DNA of 27,768 nt from JAUXFS01 sp050329575 (GTDB lineage: Bacteria; Pseudomonadota; Alphaproteobacteria; Rhodospirillales; Defluviicoccaceae). Shown in pieces: positions 1 through 6,652 of this stretch. Positions within the stretch are counted from its first letter, which is position 1, and the number at the start of each line of letters is the position of its first letter. A program made the position numbers and the translations under genes. The DNA lies in assembly GCA_050329575.1 (NCBI GenBank), contig JBHJOP010000057.1:1-27768 (forward strand), read 5' to 3'. The notes below the pieces were generated by a model. That model made no database searches. It had not been told where the DNA came from and was given only the letters and a program-made list of their open reading frames with translations.

Positions 1-149
1 GCGCCCTTCTGTTCTCCGGCAGCCTCTACTGGTTCGGGCTCGCCGCGGTCGTTCCGGTCGCCGGCGCGGCCCCGGTCGGCGGCTTCCTGATGATGGCCGG
101 CTGGCTGACCCTGATGGGAGTGGCCATCTTCGGACCGTTGCGGCGGTAG
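1..149 (+). CDS. DUF423 family membrane protein, C-terminal fragment
   Basis: The reading frame is open from base 3 to the TAG at 147-149 and is cut by the window edge, so only the last 48 residues are seen. They include SGSLYWFGLA, a Pro/Gly-rich turn (VAGAAPVGGF) and a final hydrophobic helix with MAGWLTLMG. This pattern (LFSGSLY, then PxGG, then AGW) is typical of the C-terminus of the small four-helix DUF423/YgdD inner-membrane family. The function of that family is not established. It converges on pckG, with one hairpin terminator between them. The family call rests on motif memory from a short fragment. Confidence 0.7.
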   Translation, partial: ALLFSGSLYWFGLAAVVPVAGAAPVGGFLMMAGWLTLMGVAIFGPLRR

Positions 150-243
150 CGGACGCCGGCCGCCCTCGCCGCCGCCGCCCGATCTGACGCGCCGCGTTCC
201 GCTGTGGTGCCAACAGCGGCTACCGCGGATCGCCGCCCGCGAT

Positions 244-270
244 AAGAAAAGCCGGCCCGAAGGCCGGCTT
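244..270 (-). terminator. Hairpin terminator after pckG
   Basis: A perfect 9-bp stem, AAGCCGGCC at 249-257 pairing with GGCCGGCTT at 262-270, encloses a CGAA tetraloop. On the minus strand the stem is followed by TTTTCTT (244-250), which fits a rho-independent terminator for pckG, whose stop codon lies about 40 bases upstream. On the plus strand the following bases are TCCGGTGACA with no T-run, so it should work less well for the DUF423 gene. Confidence 0.8.
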
Positions 271-285
271 TCCGGTGACAATCAG

Positions 286-319
286 CAGGATCGATCAGGC
301 CGCAGGATCGATCAGGCCG
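286..319. repeat. Perfect 17-bp tandem duplication over the pckG stop
   Basis: The 17-base unit CAGGATCGATCAGGCCG occurs at 286-302 and again at 303-319 with no mismatch. The second copy contains the pckG stop codon (complement of 312-314). Because 17 is not a multiple of three, the extra copy lies outside the pckG frame. It looks like a recent slippage duplication. Confidence 0.85.
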
Positions 320-2156
320 CCGCGCTCCATACCTCCGGCGCCTTCTTGGCGCGTTCGGCGAGGGCTTGGCGCTGCTGTTCGAGCTCCGGCGGCAGGTGGC
401 TGCCGAACGAGGCGAAGTACTCCTTGAGCGCTTCCGCTTCCGCCACCGCGCCTTCGCGGGCGATGTCGGTGATGCCGCGGTACTTGTCGGCGCTGAAGTC
501 GATTCCAGCCCAGGTGATGTCCTCGTAGCGGGGCATCAGTCCGAACGGGCTGTCCACCGCCTTGGCACGGCCGCGCACCCGGTCGATGACCCAGGCGAGA
601 ACGCGCATGTTCTGGCCGAAGCCCGGCCACACGAACTTGCCGTTGGCGTCCTTGCGGAACCAGTTGACCCGGAAGATCTTCGGCAGCTTGATGTCGGTCC
701 GCTTGCCCATCTTCACCCAGTGGGCCCAGTAGTCGCCCATGTGGTAGCCGATGAACGGCAGCATCGCGAACGGATCGCGGCGGATGGCGGCCTGGCCGAT
801 CGCCGCCGCGGTCGCCTCGGAGCCCATCGACGCTGCCATGAACACGCCGTGGTTCCAGTCCCGGGCCTCGTAGACCAGCGGGAACGTCTTCGACAGCCGC
901 CCGCCGAACAGGAAGGCGCTGATCGGCACACCCGCCGGATCTTCCCAGGCCGGGTCGATGGTCGGGCACTGGCTGGCCGGCGCCGTGAAGCGGGCGTTGG
1001 GATGGGCGCCCGGGGTCCCGGACTGAGGCGTCCAGTCGTTGCCCTTCCAGTCGATGCCGTGGGCCGGCGGCGGGCCGTCCATGCCCTCCCACCAGACGTC
1101 GCCGTCGTCGGTGAGCACGCAGTTGGTGAAGATGCAGTTGCCCTTCTTCAGGGTCTCCATCGCCATCGGGTTGGAGTCGTAGGCCGTCCCCGGCGCGACG
1201 CCGAAGAAGCCGTACTCGGGGTTGATCGCCCGCAGCGTGCCGTCGGGAGCCGGCTTGATCCAGGCGATGTCGTCGCCGACGGTGTAGGCTTTCCAGCCGT
1301 CGAACCCTTGCGGCGGGGTGATCATCGCGAGGTTGGTCTTGCCGCAGGCGCTCGGGAAGGCGGCGGCGAGGTAGGTCTTCTCGCCCTGCGGGCTCTCGAG
1401 GCCGAGGATCAGCATGTGCTCGGCGAGCCAGCCCTCGTCGCGGGCCATGGCGGAGGCGATGCGCAGCGCGAGGCACTTCTTGCCGAGCAGCGCGTTGCCG
1501 CCGTAGCCGGAGCCGTAGGACCAGATCTCGCGGGTTTCCGGGTAGTGGACGATGTACTTGCGGCTGATGTCGCCCTCGCACGGCCACGGAACGTCCTTCT
1601 GTCCCGGCGCCAGCGGCGCGCCGACCGAGTGCACGCACTTGACGTAGAAGCCGTCCGAGCCGATGGCGTCGAGCGCCTTCTGGCCCATCCGCGTCATGAT
1701 CCGCTGGTTGATGACCACGTAGGCCGAATCCGTCAGCTGCACCGCCGGATAGGCGATCGGCGAGCCGATCGGGCCCATGCTGTAGGGGATCACGTACATG
1801 GTGCGGCCGCGCATGCAGCCGTCGTACTGGGTGCGCAGCGTTTTGCGCATCTCGCCCGGGGCCATCCAGTTGTTGGTCGGCCCGGCGTCCACTTCGTTCT
1901 CCGAGCAGATGTAGGTCCGCTCCTCGACGCGGGCGACGTCGCTCGGATGGGAGCGGGCGAGATAGGAGTTGGGCCGCTTTTTCGGGTTGAGGCGGATGAA
2001 GGTCCCGGAATCCACCAGTTCCTGGCAGAGACGATCATATTCCGCTTGCGACCCGTCGCACCAGTGGACGCTGTCCGGCTTGCACAGCTTCGCCCACTCG
2101 TCGACCCAGGCGATCAGCTCCTTGTGTTTGGTCGGTGGGTTTGCAGTTGTCGTCAT
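312..2156 (-). CDS. pckG: Phosphoenolpyruvate carboxykinase (GTP)
   Basis: The 614-aa product matches the usual length (about 600-620) of GTP-dependent PEPCK, which converts oxaloacetate plus GTP to phosphoenolpyruvate, CO2 and GDP in the cytoplasm as the entry step of gluconeogenesis. Visible family landmarks are the substrate loop YSMGPIGSP (about 125-133), SYGSGYGGNALLGKK (about 213-227), the kinase P-loop with reactive Cys FPSACGKTN (about 267-275) and the metal-binding VGDDIAW (about 293-299). Candidate metal ligands are a Lys in GKK, the His in EHMLIL and an Asp in GDD. A GTG five codons upstream (2171) is possible, but the ATG at 2156 has GAGGGAAAG just in front and is preferred. It is transcribed alone, with its own promoter and paired dyad sites upstream and a hairpin terminator downstream. 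The sequence is clearly of the GTP class, not the ATP class found in enterobacteria and rhizobia. Confidence 0.97.
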   Translation of the reverse strand: MTTTANPPTKHKELIAWVDEWAKLCKPDSVHWCDGSQAEYDRLCQELVDSGTFIRLNPKKRPNSYLARSHPSDVARVEERTYICSENEVDAGPTNNWMAPGEMRKTLRTQYDGCMRGRTMYVIPYSMGPIGSPIAYPAVQLTDSAYVVINQRIMTRMGQKALDAIGSDGFYVKCVHSVGAPLAPGQKDVPWPCEGDISRKYIVHYPETREIWSYGSGYGGNALLGKKCLALRIASAMARDEGWLAEHMLILGLESPQGEKTYLAAAFPSACGKTNLAMITPPQGFDGWKAYTVGDDIAWIKPAPDGTLRAINPEYGFFGVAPGTAYDSNPMAMETLKKGNCIFTNCVLTDDGDVWWEGMDGPPPAHGIDWKGNDWTPQSGTPGAHPNARFTAPASQCPTIDPAWEDPAGVPISAFLFGGRLSKTFPLVYEARDWNHGVFMAASMGSEATAAAIGQAAIRRDPFAMLPFIGYHMGDYWAHWVKMGKRTDIKLPKIFRVNWFRKDANGKFVWPGFGQNMRVLAWVIDRVRGRAKAVDSPFGLMPRYEDITWAGIDFSADKYRGITDIAREGAVAEAEALKEYFASFGSHLPPELEQQRQALAERAKKAPEVWSAAA

Positions 2157-2275
2157 GTCTTTCCCTCGCACTATCGAATTACAATTTCCTCCGCAGCGCG
2201 TCCCTCCCTGGGCTCACGGTCTGGCGGACGGTGTCTGGCTGTCGGTCGGGTTGATCCCCACGCTTCCTGTGCGGC

Positions 2276-2304
2276 ATAGTGGAGCGATTCCATGGTGCAT
2301 GCAA
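2276..2304 (-). promoter_or_regulatory. Predicted pckG promoter
   Basis: On the minus strand TTGCAT (complement of 2299-2304) and CACTAT (complement of 2276-2281) are 17 bases apart. The -35 is good and the -10 is weak (3 of 6 consensus positions). Transcription would start near 2269, giving a leader of roughly 110 bases before the ATG. The -35 overlaps the proximal dyad site at 2301-2324, which supports a regulated promoter. This is a by-eye prediction. Confidence 0.4.
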
Positions 2305-2357
2305 GCGAAACATCGTTCGCTTTGCTATTGTAGGCAAGCGAAACATCTCCCGCTTGG
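2301..2357. promoter_or_regulatory. Paired dyad operator-like sites upstream of pckG
   Basis: Two copies of GCAAGCGAAACATC occur at 2301-2314 and 2334-2347, exactly 33 bp apart (about three helical turns). Each is the left part of a dyad CAAGCG-N10-CGCTT: the first runs to about 2324 and the second to about 2357. Spacing, symmetry and position at the predicted pckG -35 suggest two binding sites for a dimeric regulator. The rest of the 285-bp gap 2157-2441 shows nothing else convincing. The cognate regulator is unknown. Confidence 0.6.
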
Positions 2358-2441
2358 CCGCCCCGCTCCGAACAGTTGCCGTGCTGCAAACCAACTTCGT
2401 GGCGGTTCAGGGTATTAGGCGCTGTCAGCGGGATCCGGTCG

Positions 2442-3164
2442 TCAGCCCCCCCGCCGGCGGGCCTCGTCGGCGAGGGTCGTCAGGGTGTCACGCACGGCGT
2501 GGATGTCGGTCGCCGGCCGCGGGAAGTCGAGCCTGGCAAGGACGCTGCCGCGGCGCAGGTCGCAGCCCTCGGGATCGACGGCAACCATCGTCCAGCCGGT
2601 GCCGCGGCGGCCGAGCAGGCGGTTGGCGTACAGCCCGATCGCATCACCATGGTCGGCGTTCATGTGGGCGAGGATGTCCGGCTCGGCCGCTGCGATCGCG
2701 GCAGCGGCGGCGCCGGCGAGAACGAGTTCGTCTCCGGCCAGCCACTGGGCGCGGGCGAAGCCGCCGACGAAGTGGGCGCGCTCGACCGCCATCCGGTAGC
2801 AGCCGAAATCGGCGAACCCGGCGTAGCGTGCGGCGCCGGGATGGCGGGCGAGGAACCGCCGGAGATGGCGTTCGGGGGCGGCGCTCCGCTCGATCCGTCC
2901 CAGCACCGTCACCCGCGGCCCGGTCTGCGGACTGGCACGGCCGGAGGCGGCCTCGAACAGCAGCGCGGCGCGCGCATCGGCGGCGAGATTGCGGGTGTGT
3001 TCGGCGAGCGTGGACAGCAGCAGCAGCGGACGGCCGTCGCCGTCGCAGGCGACGGTGACCAGCGACGCGTAAGCGCGGCCGCCGCGGTCGTCGGGCAGCG
3101 TCGTCGCCAGCGCCGCCGTGCGTGCCCGGCGGATCAGCCGGCGGGCGGCGGCGGCGTCCGTCAC
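2442..3164 (-). CDS. HugZ-like pyridoxamine-phosphate-oxidase-fold protein with DUF2470
   Basis: The 240-aa product has an N-terminal split-barrel flavin-reductase/PNPOx-like domain (about 5-130, with ALATTLPDDRGGRAYASLVTVACD and LLLLSTLAEHTRNL). A C-terminal DUF2470 domain follows (about 150-235), marked by EPDILAHMNADHGDAIGLYA. This two-domain architecture is that of HugZ-type heme-degrading or heme-binding proteins; many relatives are uncharacterised. The chosen start is a GTG at 3164 whose GTGA overlaps the stop of the CBS gene by 4 bp, which indicates translational coupling. An open frame continues upstream of 3164, but that part is only the out-of-frame shadow of the CBS gene. It is the last gene of the DUF1538/P-II/CBS run. 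Its link to ion transport is not obvious and may be only positional. Confidence 0.88.
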   Translation of the reverse strand: MTDAAAARRLIRRARTAALATTLPDDRGGRAYASLVTVACDGDGRPLLLLSTLAEHTRNLAADARAALLFEAASGRASPQTGPRVTVLGRIERSAAPERHLRRFLARHPGAARYAGFADFGCYRMAVERAHFVGGFARAQWLAGDELVLAGAAAAAIAAAEPDILAHMNADHGDAIGLYANRLLGRRGTGWTMVAVDPEGCDLRRGSVLARLDFPRPATDIHAVRDTLTTLADEARRRGG

Positions 3165-3583
3165 GGATGGCGGGTCCGCTGCCCGTCGGCGTGGTGGCGG
3201 AGCACCATATCGCGCAGGGTGACGATGCCGACCGGGAGGCGCGAATGGTCGACGACCAGCGCCCGCGACAGCTGGAAGCGGACCAGCAGCCGGACCGCGT
3301 ACTCGGTGCGCATGTCGACGGGCAGGGTCAGCACCGGCTTGCTCATCACCTCGTAGACGTTGACCCGGTCGGCGGGGCGGTCCTTGGAGGTCACCTCGCG
3401 GGCGATGTCGGTGATCGTCACCAGGCCGAACTCGTCGGTATCGTCGCGGCGCTCGACCACCAGCGAGCTGACGCCCGCCTCGCGCATCGCCTCGATCGCA
3501 TCGGCGGCGGTCGCCGTCCGGCCGATCTTGCGGATCGACCCGGTCATCACGTCGCCGACCCGAACGGGGATCCCGCCGGTCAT
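3161..3583 (-). CDS. CBS-domain pair protein
   Basis: A 140-aa protein made almost entirely of two CBS motifs. The first (about 8-65) has VGDVMTGSIRKIGRTATAAD, VSSLVV and GLVTITDI. The second (about 75-135) has VYEVMSKPVLTLPVDM, SRALVV and GIVTLRDM. CBS pairs bind adenosine nucleotides (AMP, ATP, c-di-AMP or related) and regulate partner enzymes and transporters. The ATG overlaps the stop of the P-II gene (ATGA) and its own TGA overlaps the next start (GTGA). The order, directly after a P-II-like gene and two DUF1538 membrane genes, suggests a nucleotide-sensing regulator of that transporter. The ligand cannot be read from the sequence. Confidence 0.93.
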   Translation of the reverse strand: MTGGIPVRVGDVMTGSIRKIGRTATAADAIEAMREAGVSSLVVERRDDTDEFGLVTITDIAREVTSKDRPADRVNVYEVMSKPVLTLPVDMRTEYAVRLLVRFQLSRALVVDHSRLPVGIVTLRDMVLRHHADGQRTRHP

Positions 3584-3930
3584 AGCCGGTCCTCGATCTC
3601 GCTGAGCAGCACCCGTTCCTGGGTGCGCAGGCCGACGGCGTCCTCGATCGCGATCTGGAAGGCGATGCCGGCGCCCGGATCATCGTCGAACTGGCCGGCT
3701 TCGGCGATCGTCTCGAGGATCTCGCGCGCCTTCGGGGCGGCGACCAGAAACAGCACCACGTCGCGCTGGGCGGTGAGGTCCAGTCCGAGGAACGTCTTCT
3801 CCGGCTCCAGCCCCTCGCCGCGGACGCTGGTGATCACCGTGGCGCCGGTGGCGCCGGCCCGGCGACCGGCGGCGAGCACCGCCTCGGTCTTCTCGTCGGC
3901 GACCAGCGCCATGATCAGTTTGAGCTTCAT
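3580..3930 (-). CDS. P-II-like (GlnB-fold) regulatory protein
   Basis: The 116-aa product begins MKLKLIMALVADEKTEAVLAAGRRAGATGATVI, the ferredoxin-like beta-alpha-beta start of P-II proteins, and has GLDLTAQRDVVLFLVA and a C-terminal strand typical of the trimeric fold. It is not a canonical GlnB/GlnK: the T-loop is short and lacks the uridylylated-Tyr motif. GGAGAG lies 6 bases before the ATG, and the ATG overlaps the umpB stop (ATGA). P-II-like proteins commonly sit beside the transporter they control (GlnK with AmtB, SbtB with SbtA). I infer a similar role for the DUF1538 pair here, sensing a nucleotide or ion signal. Confidence 0.88.
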   Translation of the reverse strand: MKLKLIMALVADEKTEAVLAAGRRAGATGATVITSVRGEGLEPEKTFLGLDLTAQRDVVLFLVAAPKAREILETIAEAGQFDDDPGAGIAFQIAIEDAVGLRTQERVLLSEIEDRL

Positions 3931-4712
3931 TGCGGTCTCTCCTTTCCCGCGCGGCTGCGCCGGCCGGACAACCAGGCGATCAGCGAGGCATAGCCGAGCA
4001 CCGACATGATGGGAAAGACGCAGGCGAATGCAATCAGTCCGAATCCGTCGACCAGTGCGGTTCGCCCCGGGATCGAGGACGCCAGCCCCAGTCCGATGGC
4101 GGTGACTACCGGTACCGTCACCGTCGAGGTGCTGACGCCGCCGGAATCGTAGGCCAGCGGCACGATCGCCCGCGGGGCGCGCCACGTCTGCACCATCACC
4201 ACCAGATAGCCGGCCATGATGTAGTACGGCAGCGGGGTGCCGGTGACGATGCGGAAGGTGCCGAGGGCGACGCCGGTGGCGACCCCGAACGCCACCGCCA
4301 GCCGCAGGCCGAGGACGCCGATCGCCCCACCCGAGACCGCGCGCGCCTTCATCGCGACGGCGATCAGCGCCGGTTCGGCGATCGTGGCGGCGAAGCCGAC
4401 GGCGAAGGCGAACGCGTAGACCCAGAGGTAGTCGGTCCATTGCGGGTCGGCGACCGCCTCGGCCCCCGTGAACCGCGGTGCGGTGAGTTGCGTCGCCATC
4501 GTGCGGCCGATCGGGAACAGCGCCTCCTCGAGCCCGACCAGGAACAGGCCGAGACCGAGCAGCACATAGAGCGAGCCGACGAGGATCCGGCGCGGATTGG
4601 GCGGCCGGCGGCGCAGGACGAAGACCTGGAAGACGATCAGGACGACGACGATCGGGGCGACGTCCCGGACCGTGGCGGCCAGCGTCGCGAGCGTGGCGGC
4701 GGCCAGGTCCAT
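3927..4712 (-). CDS. DUF1538 membrane protein, second subunit (UmpB-like)
   Basis: A 261-aa polytopic membrane protein with about six to seven hydrophobic helices. Both DUF1538 genes here share the same landmarks: a helix ending in LFPIG or LFPLG, the conserved AEPALIAVA stretch, and AYDSGGVSTSTVTVPVVTA near the C-terminus. In Halomonas a DUF1538 pair has been reported as a two-component Na+(K+)/H+ antiporter named UmpAB. That is recalled literature and not proof for this organism. Its ATG follows the stop of the upstream paralogue with no gap (TGAATG). Its own stop overlaps the P-II start. The four junctions in this run are all coupled, so the products are probably made in fixed ratio. Confidence 0.88.
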   Translation of the reverse strand: MDLAAATLATLAATVRDVAPIVVVLIVFQVFVLRRRPPNPRRILVGSLYVLLGLGLFLVGLEEALFPIGRTMATQLTAPRFTGAEAVADPQWTDYLWVYAFAFAVGFAATIAEPALIAVAMKARAVSGGAIGVLGLRLAVAFGVATGVALGTFRIVTGTPLPYYIMAGYLVVMVQTWRAPRAIVPLAYDSGGVSTSTVTVPVVTAIGLGLASSIPGRTALVDGFGLIAFACVFPIMSVLGYASLIAWLSGRRSRAGKERPQ

Positions 4713-5456
4713 TCACATGCCGCCGACGACCATGCCGAAGATCAACACGAAGATCATCGGCGTCAGGCTGGCGAAGGCGATCAGGCCGAAGCCGTCGATC
4801 GCCGGGTTGCGGCCGCGGATGACGGTCGCCAGCCCGACGCCGAGGGCGGTGACCAGCGGCACGGTGATGGTCGACGTGGTCACCCCGCCGGAGTCGTAGG
4901 CGATGCCGACGATCTCGGGCGGCGCCAGCGCGGTCAGCGCGAGGACGGCGAGGTAGCCGCCGATGATCAGATACTGGATCGGCCAGCCCTTGAGGATGCG
5001 GACGACCCCGATCACCAGCGCGACGCCGACCGACACCGCGACGGTGATCCGCAGCTCCAGCGCATAGCGGTGCAGCGACTCGGCGCCGGGGCCGATGCGG
5101 CCGGCCTCGGCGCTGGCGCGGGCGGCCTCGCCGGCGACCGCGATCAGCGCCGGCTCGGCGACGGTGGTGCCGAAGCCGAGGGCGAAGGCGAAGGCGAGCA
5201 GGGCGACGAGGCTGCCCTTGCGGGCGAACGCGTCGGCCATCGACTCGCCGAGCGGGAACAGCCCCATCTCCAGGCCGCGCACGAACAGCATCAGCCCGAG
5301 GGCGACGAACACGACGCCGACCAGCACCCGCTCGAGATCGGGAAACGGCTGCTGCAGGACGACCAGCTGGAAGAAGGCGACGACCAGGGTGATCGGCGCG
5401 AGATCGCGCACCGCCGTCGCGACGAGGCGCAACAGGCGGCGTGTCAACGATTTCAC
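4713..5456 (-). CDS. DUF1538 membrane protein, first subunit (UmpA-like)
   Basis: A 247-aa membrane protein paralogous to the gene that follows it. Shared segments include LVVLQQPFPDLERVLVG, FAFALGFGTTVAEPALIAVA and AYDSGGVTTSTITVPLVTAL. The N-terminus (MKSLTRRLLRLVATAVRDLAP) is positively charged and precedes the first helix, as expected for an inner-membrane protein with the N-terminus inside. The start is a GTG at 5456; AGGGGA lies about 12 bases upstream, a rather distant ribosome site. It follows the DUF1674 gene by 40 bp on the same strand, so that gene may share its promoter. Probable role: half of a heteromeric cation/proton antiporter, inferred from the family. Confidence 0.87.
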   Translation of the reverse strand: MKSLTRRLLRLVATAVRDLAPITLVVAFFQLVVLQQPFPDLERVLVGVVFVALGLMLFVRGLEMGLFPLGESMADAFARKGSLVALLAFAFALGFGTTVAEPALIAVAGEAARASAEAGRIGPGAESLHRYALELRITVAVSVGVALVIGVVRILKGWPIQYLIIGGYLAVLALTALAPPEIVGIAYDSGGVTTSTITVPLVTALGVGLATVIRGRNPAIDGFGLIAFASLTPMIFVLIFGMVVGGM

Positions 5457-5496
5457 GGCGAACGGTTCCCCTGCGCTCGGGCGCGGCCGACGCGGT

Positions 5497-5676
5497 TCAG
5501 AAATCGACGCAGCGGCCCTTGCGTTCCCAGTCGCCGTAGCGGGTCGGCTCCGGTCCCTGCGGCCCGCCGATCTCGGCGGCGGCGGGGCGATCGCCGGCGG
5601 CCGGAGCGGCCGGTTGTCCGCTCTCCTCCGGTTCGGCGGCGGCGGTTTCGGTCTTGGTGGTGTCGTTGGCGGTCAT
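5497..5676 (-). CDS. DUF1674/SDHAF4 succinate dehydrogenase assembly factor
   Basis: A 59-aa product. It has a low-complexity Ala/Pro/Glu-rich N-terminal half and ends GPEPTRYGDWERKGRCVDF, the diagnostic C-terminal motif of DUF1674/SDHAF4 (ExGGPxGPEPTRYGDWExKGRxxDF). Eukaryotic SDHAF4 binds flavinated SdhA and helps it join SdhB, limiting stray electron transfer. Alphaproteobacterial homologues are assumed to do the same in the cytoplasm. A Cys replaces the more usual Val/Ala/Thr near the end (GRCVDF). The gene is divergent from htpX, which starts 109 bp away, and lies 40 bp upstream of the DUF1538 pair. Confidence 0.92.
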   Translation of the reverse strand: MTANDTTKTETAAAEPEESGQPAAPAAGDRPAAAEIGGPQGPEPTRYGDWERKGRCVDF

Positions 5677-5728
5677 CGCAGGTCCCGTCCCGGCCGCAGC
5701 CCTTGCGGCATCGATGTTCGACGCTTAC

Positions 5729-5734
5729 TACAAT
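5729..5734 (+). promoter_or_regulatory. Possible -10 element for htpX
   Basis: TACAAT lies about 50 bp before the htpX ATG, in the short AT-richer stretch of the divergent htpX/DUF1674 spacer. No -35 is found at 16-18 bp. CTTGCGG at 5702-5708 is too far for a good sigma-32-type promoter. The call is tentative. Confidence 0.25.
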
Positions 5735-5784
5735 ATCGTGGCACCATCCCGCCAGGACCAGATCGACACCAGCGGTCTTCGACC

Positions 5785-6648
5785 ATGAGCACCTTCCGCA
5801 CCGGACTTCTTCTCGCCGCGCTGACGGCGCTGTTTCTCGCCGCGGGCTTCCTGCTCGGCGGCGAGGGCGGCATGCTGATCGCTCTCGGCCTCGCGGTGGC
5901 GATGAACGCCTTCGCCTACTGGAACTCCGACAAGGTGGTGCTGCGGATGTACGGCGCCCGCGAGGTCGACGCGCGGACGGCGCCCGCGCTGCACGGCATC
6001 GTCCGGCAACTGGCGGAGCGCGCCGGGCTGCCGATGCCCAAGGTCTACCTCGTCGACAACCCGCAGCCGAACGCGTTCGCCACCGGTCGCAACCCGGAGA
6101 ACGCCGCCGTCGCCGCCACCACCGGGCTGATGCAGCTGCTCGATCACGACGAGGTCGCCGGCGTGATGGCGCACGAGCTCGCCCACGTCAAGAACCGCGA
6201 CACGCTGATCATGACGGTGACCGCGACCCTCGCCGGGGCGCTCGGCATGCTCGCCAACTTCGCGCTGTTCTTCGGCGGCAACCGCAACAACAACCCGCTG
6301 GGCGCGGTCGGCGCCATCCTGGTGATGATCCTCGCGCCGTTGGCGGCGATGGTGGTGCAGATGGCGATCTCGCGCACCCGCGAGTACGACGCCGACCGCC
6401 TCGGCGCCGAGATCTGCGGCCGGCCGCTGTGGCTCGCCTCGGCGCTGCAGAAGCTGGAGGCCGGCGCCCGCCGCGTCGACAACCGGGCCGCCGAGGACAA
6501 TCCGGCGACGGCGCATCTGTTCATCGTCAACCCGTTGCACATGCGCTCCGTCGACGGCCTGTTCTCGACCCATCCCAGCATCGAGAACCGGGTGCGCAAG
6601 CTGCGCGAGCTGGCGGCCGCGAGTGGCCGGAGCGGGCCCTGGGGTTGA
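5785..6648 (+). CDS. htpX: Membrane zinc metalloprotease HtpX
   Basis: The 287-aa product is the normal length for HtpX, an inner-membrane M48 protease that degrades misfolded membrane proteins and overlaps with FtsH. Two N-terminal transmembrane helices (about 5-25 and 28-45) precede the catalytic region. It contains HELAH (130-134, the HExxH zinc site) and RTREYDAD, in which E200 is the third zinc ligand. Two more helices lie at about 145-165 and 175-195. The C-terminus carries HPSIENRVRKL, also typical. The start MSTFRTGLLL matches the family although no strong ribosome site is visible. rsmB follows after 4 bp. Confidence 0.97.
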   Translation: MSTFRTGLLLAALTALFLAAGFLLGGEGGMLIALGLAVAMNAFAYWNSDKVVLRMYGAREVDARTAPALHGIVRQLAERAGLPMPKVYLVDNPQPNAFATGRNPENAAVAATTGLMQLLDHDEVAGVMAHELAHVKNRDTLIMTVTATLAGALGMLANFALFFGGNRNNNPLGAVGAILVMILAPLAAMVVQMAISRTREYDADRLGAEICGRPLWLASALQKLEAGARRVDNRAAEDNPATAHLFIVNPLHMRSVDGLFSTHPSIENRVRKLRELAAASGRSGPWG

Positions 6649-6652
6649 CGCG

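Noticed and set aside
366..2279. 637-residue plus-strand frame opposite pckG
   Set aside because: It is antisense to a clear enzyme gene and rich in Arg/Ala/Val/His, as expected for GC-rich shadow frames.
3165..3683. N-terminal extension of the HugZ-like frame giving a 413-residue reading frame
   Set aside because: The added part is the out-of-frame shadow of the CBS and P-II genes (Arg/Pro-rich); the GTG at 3164 with its GTGA overlap is the natural start.
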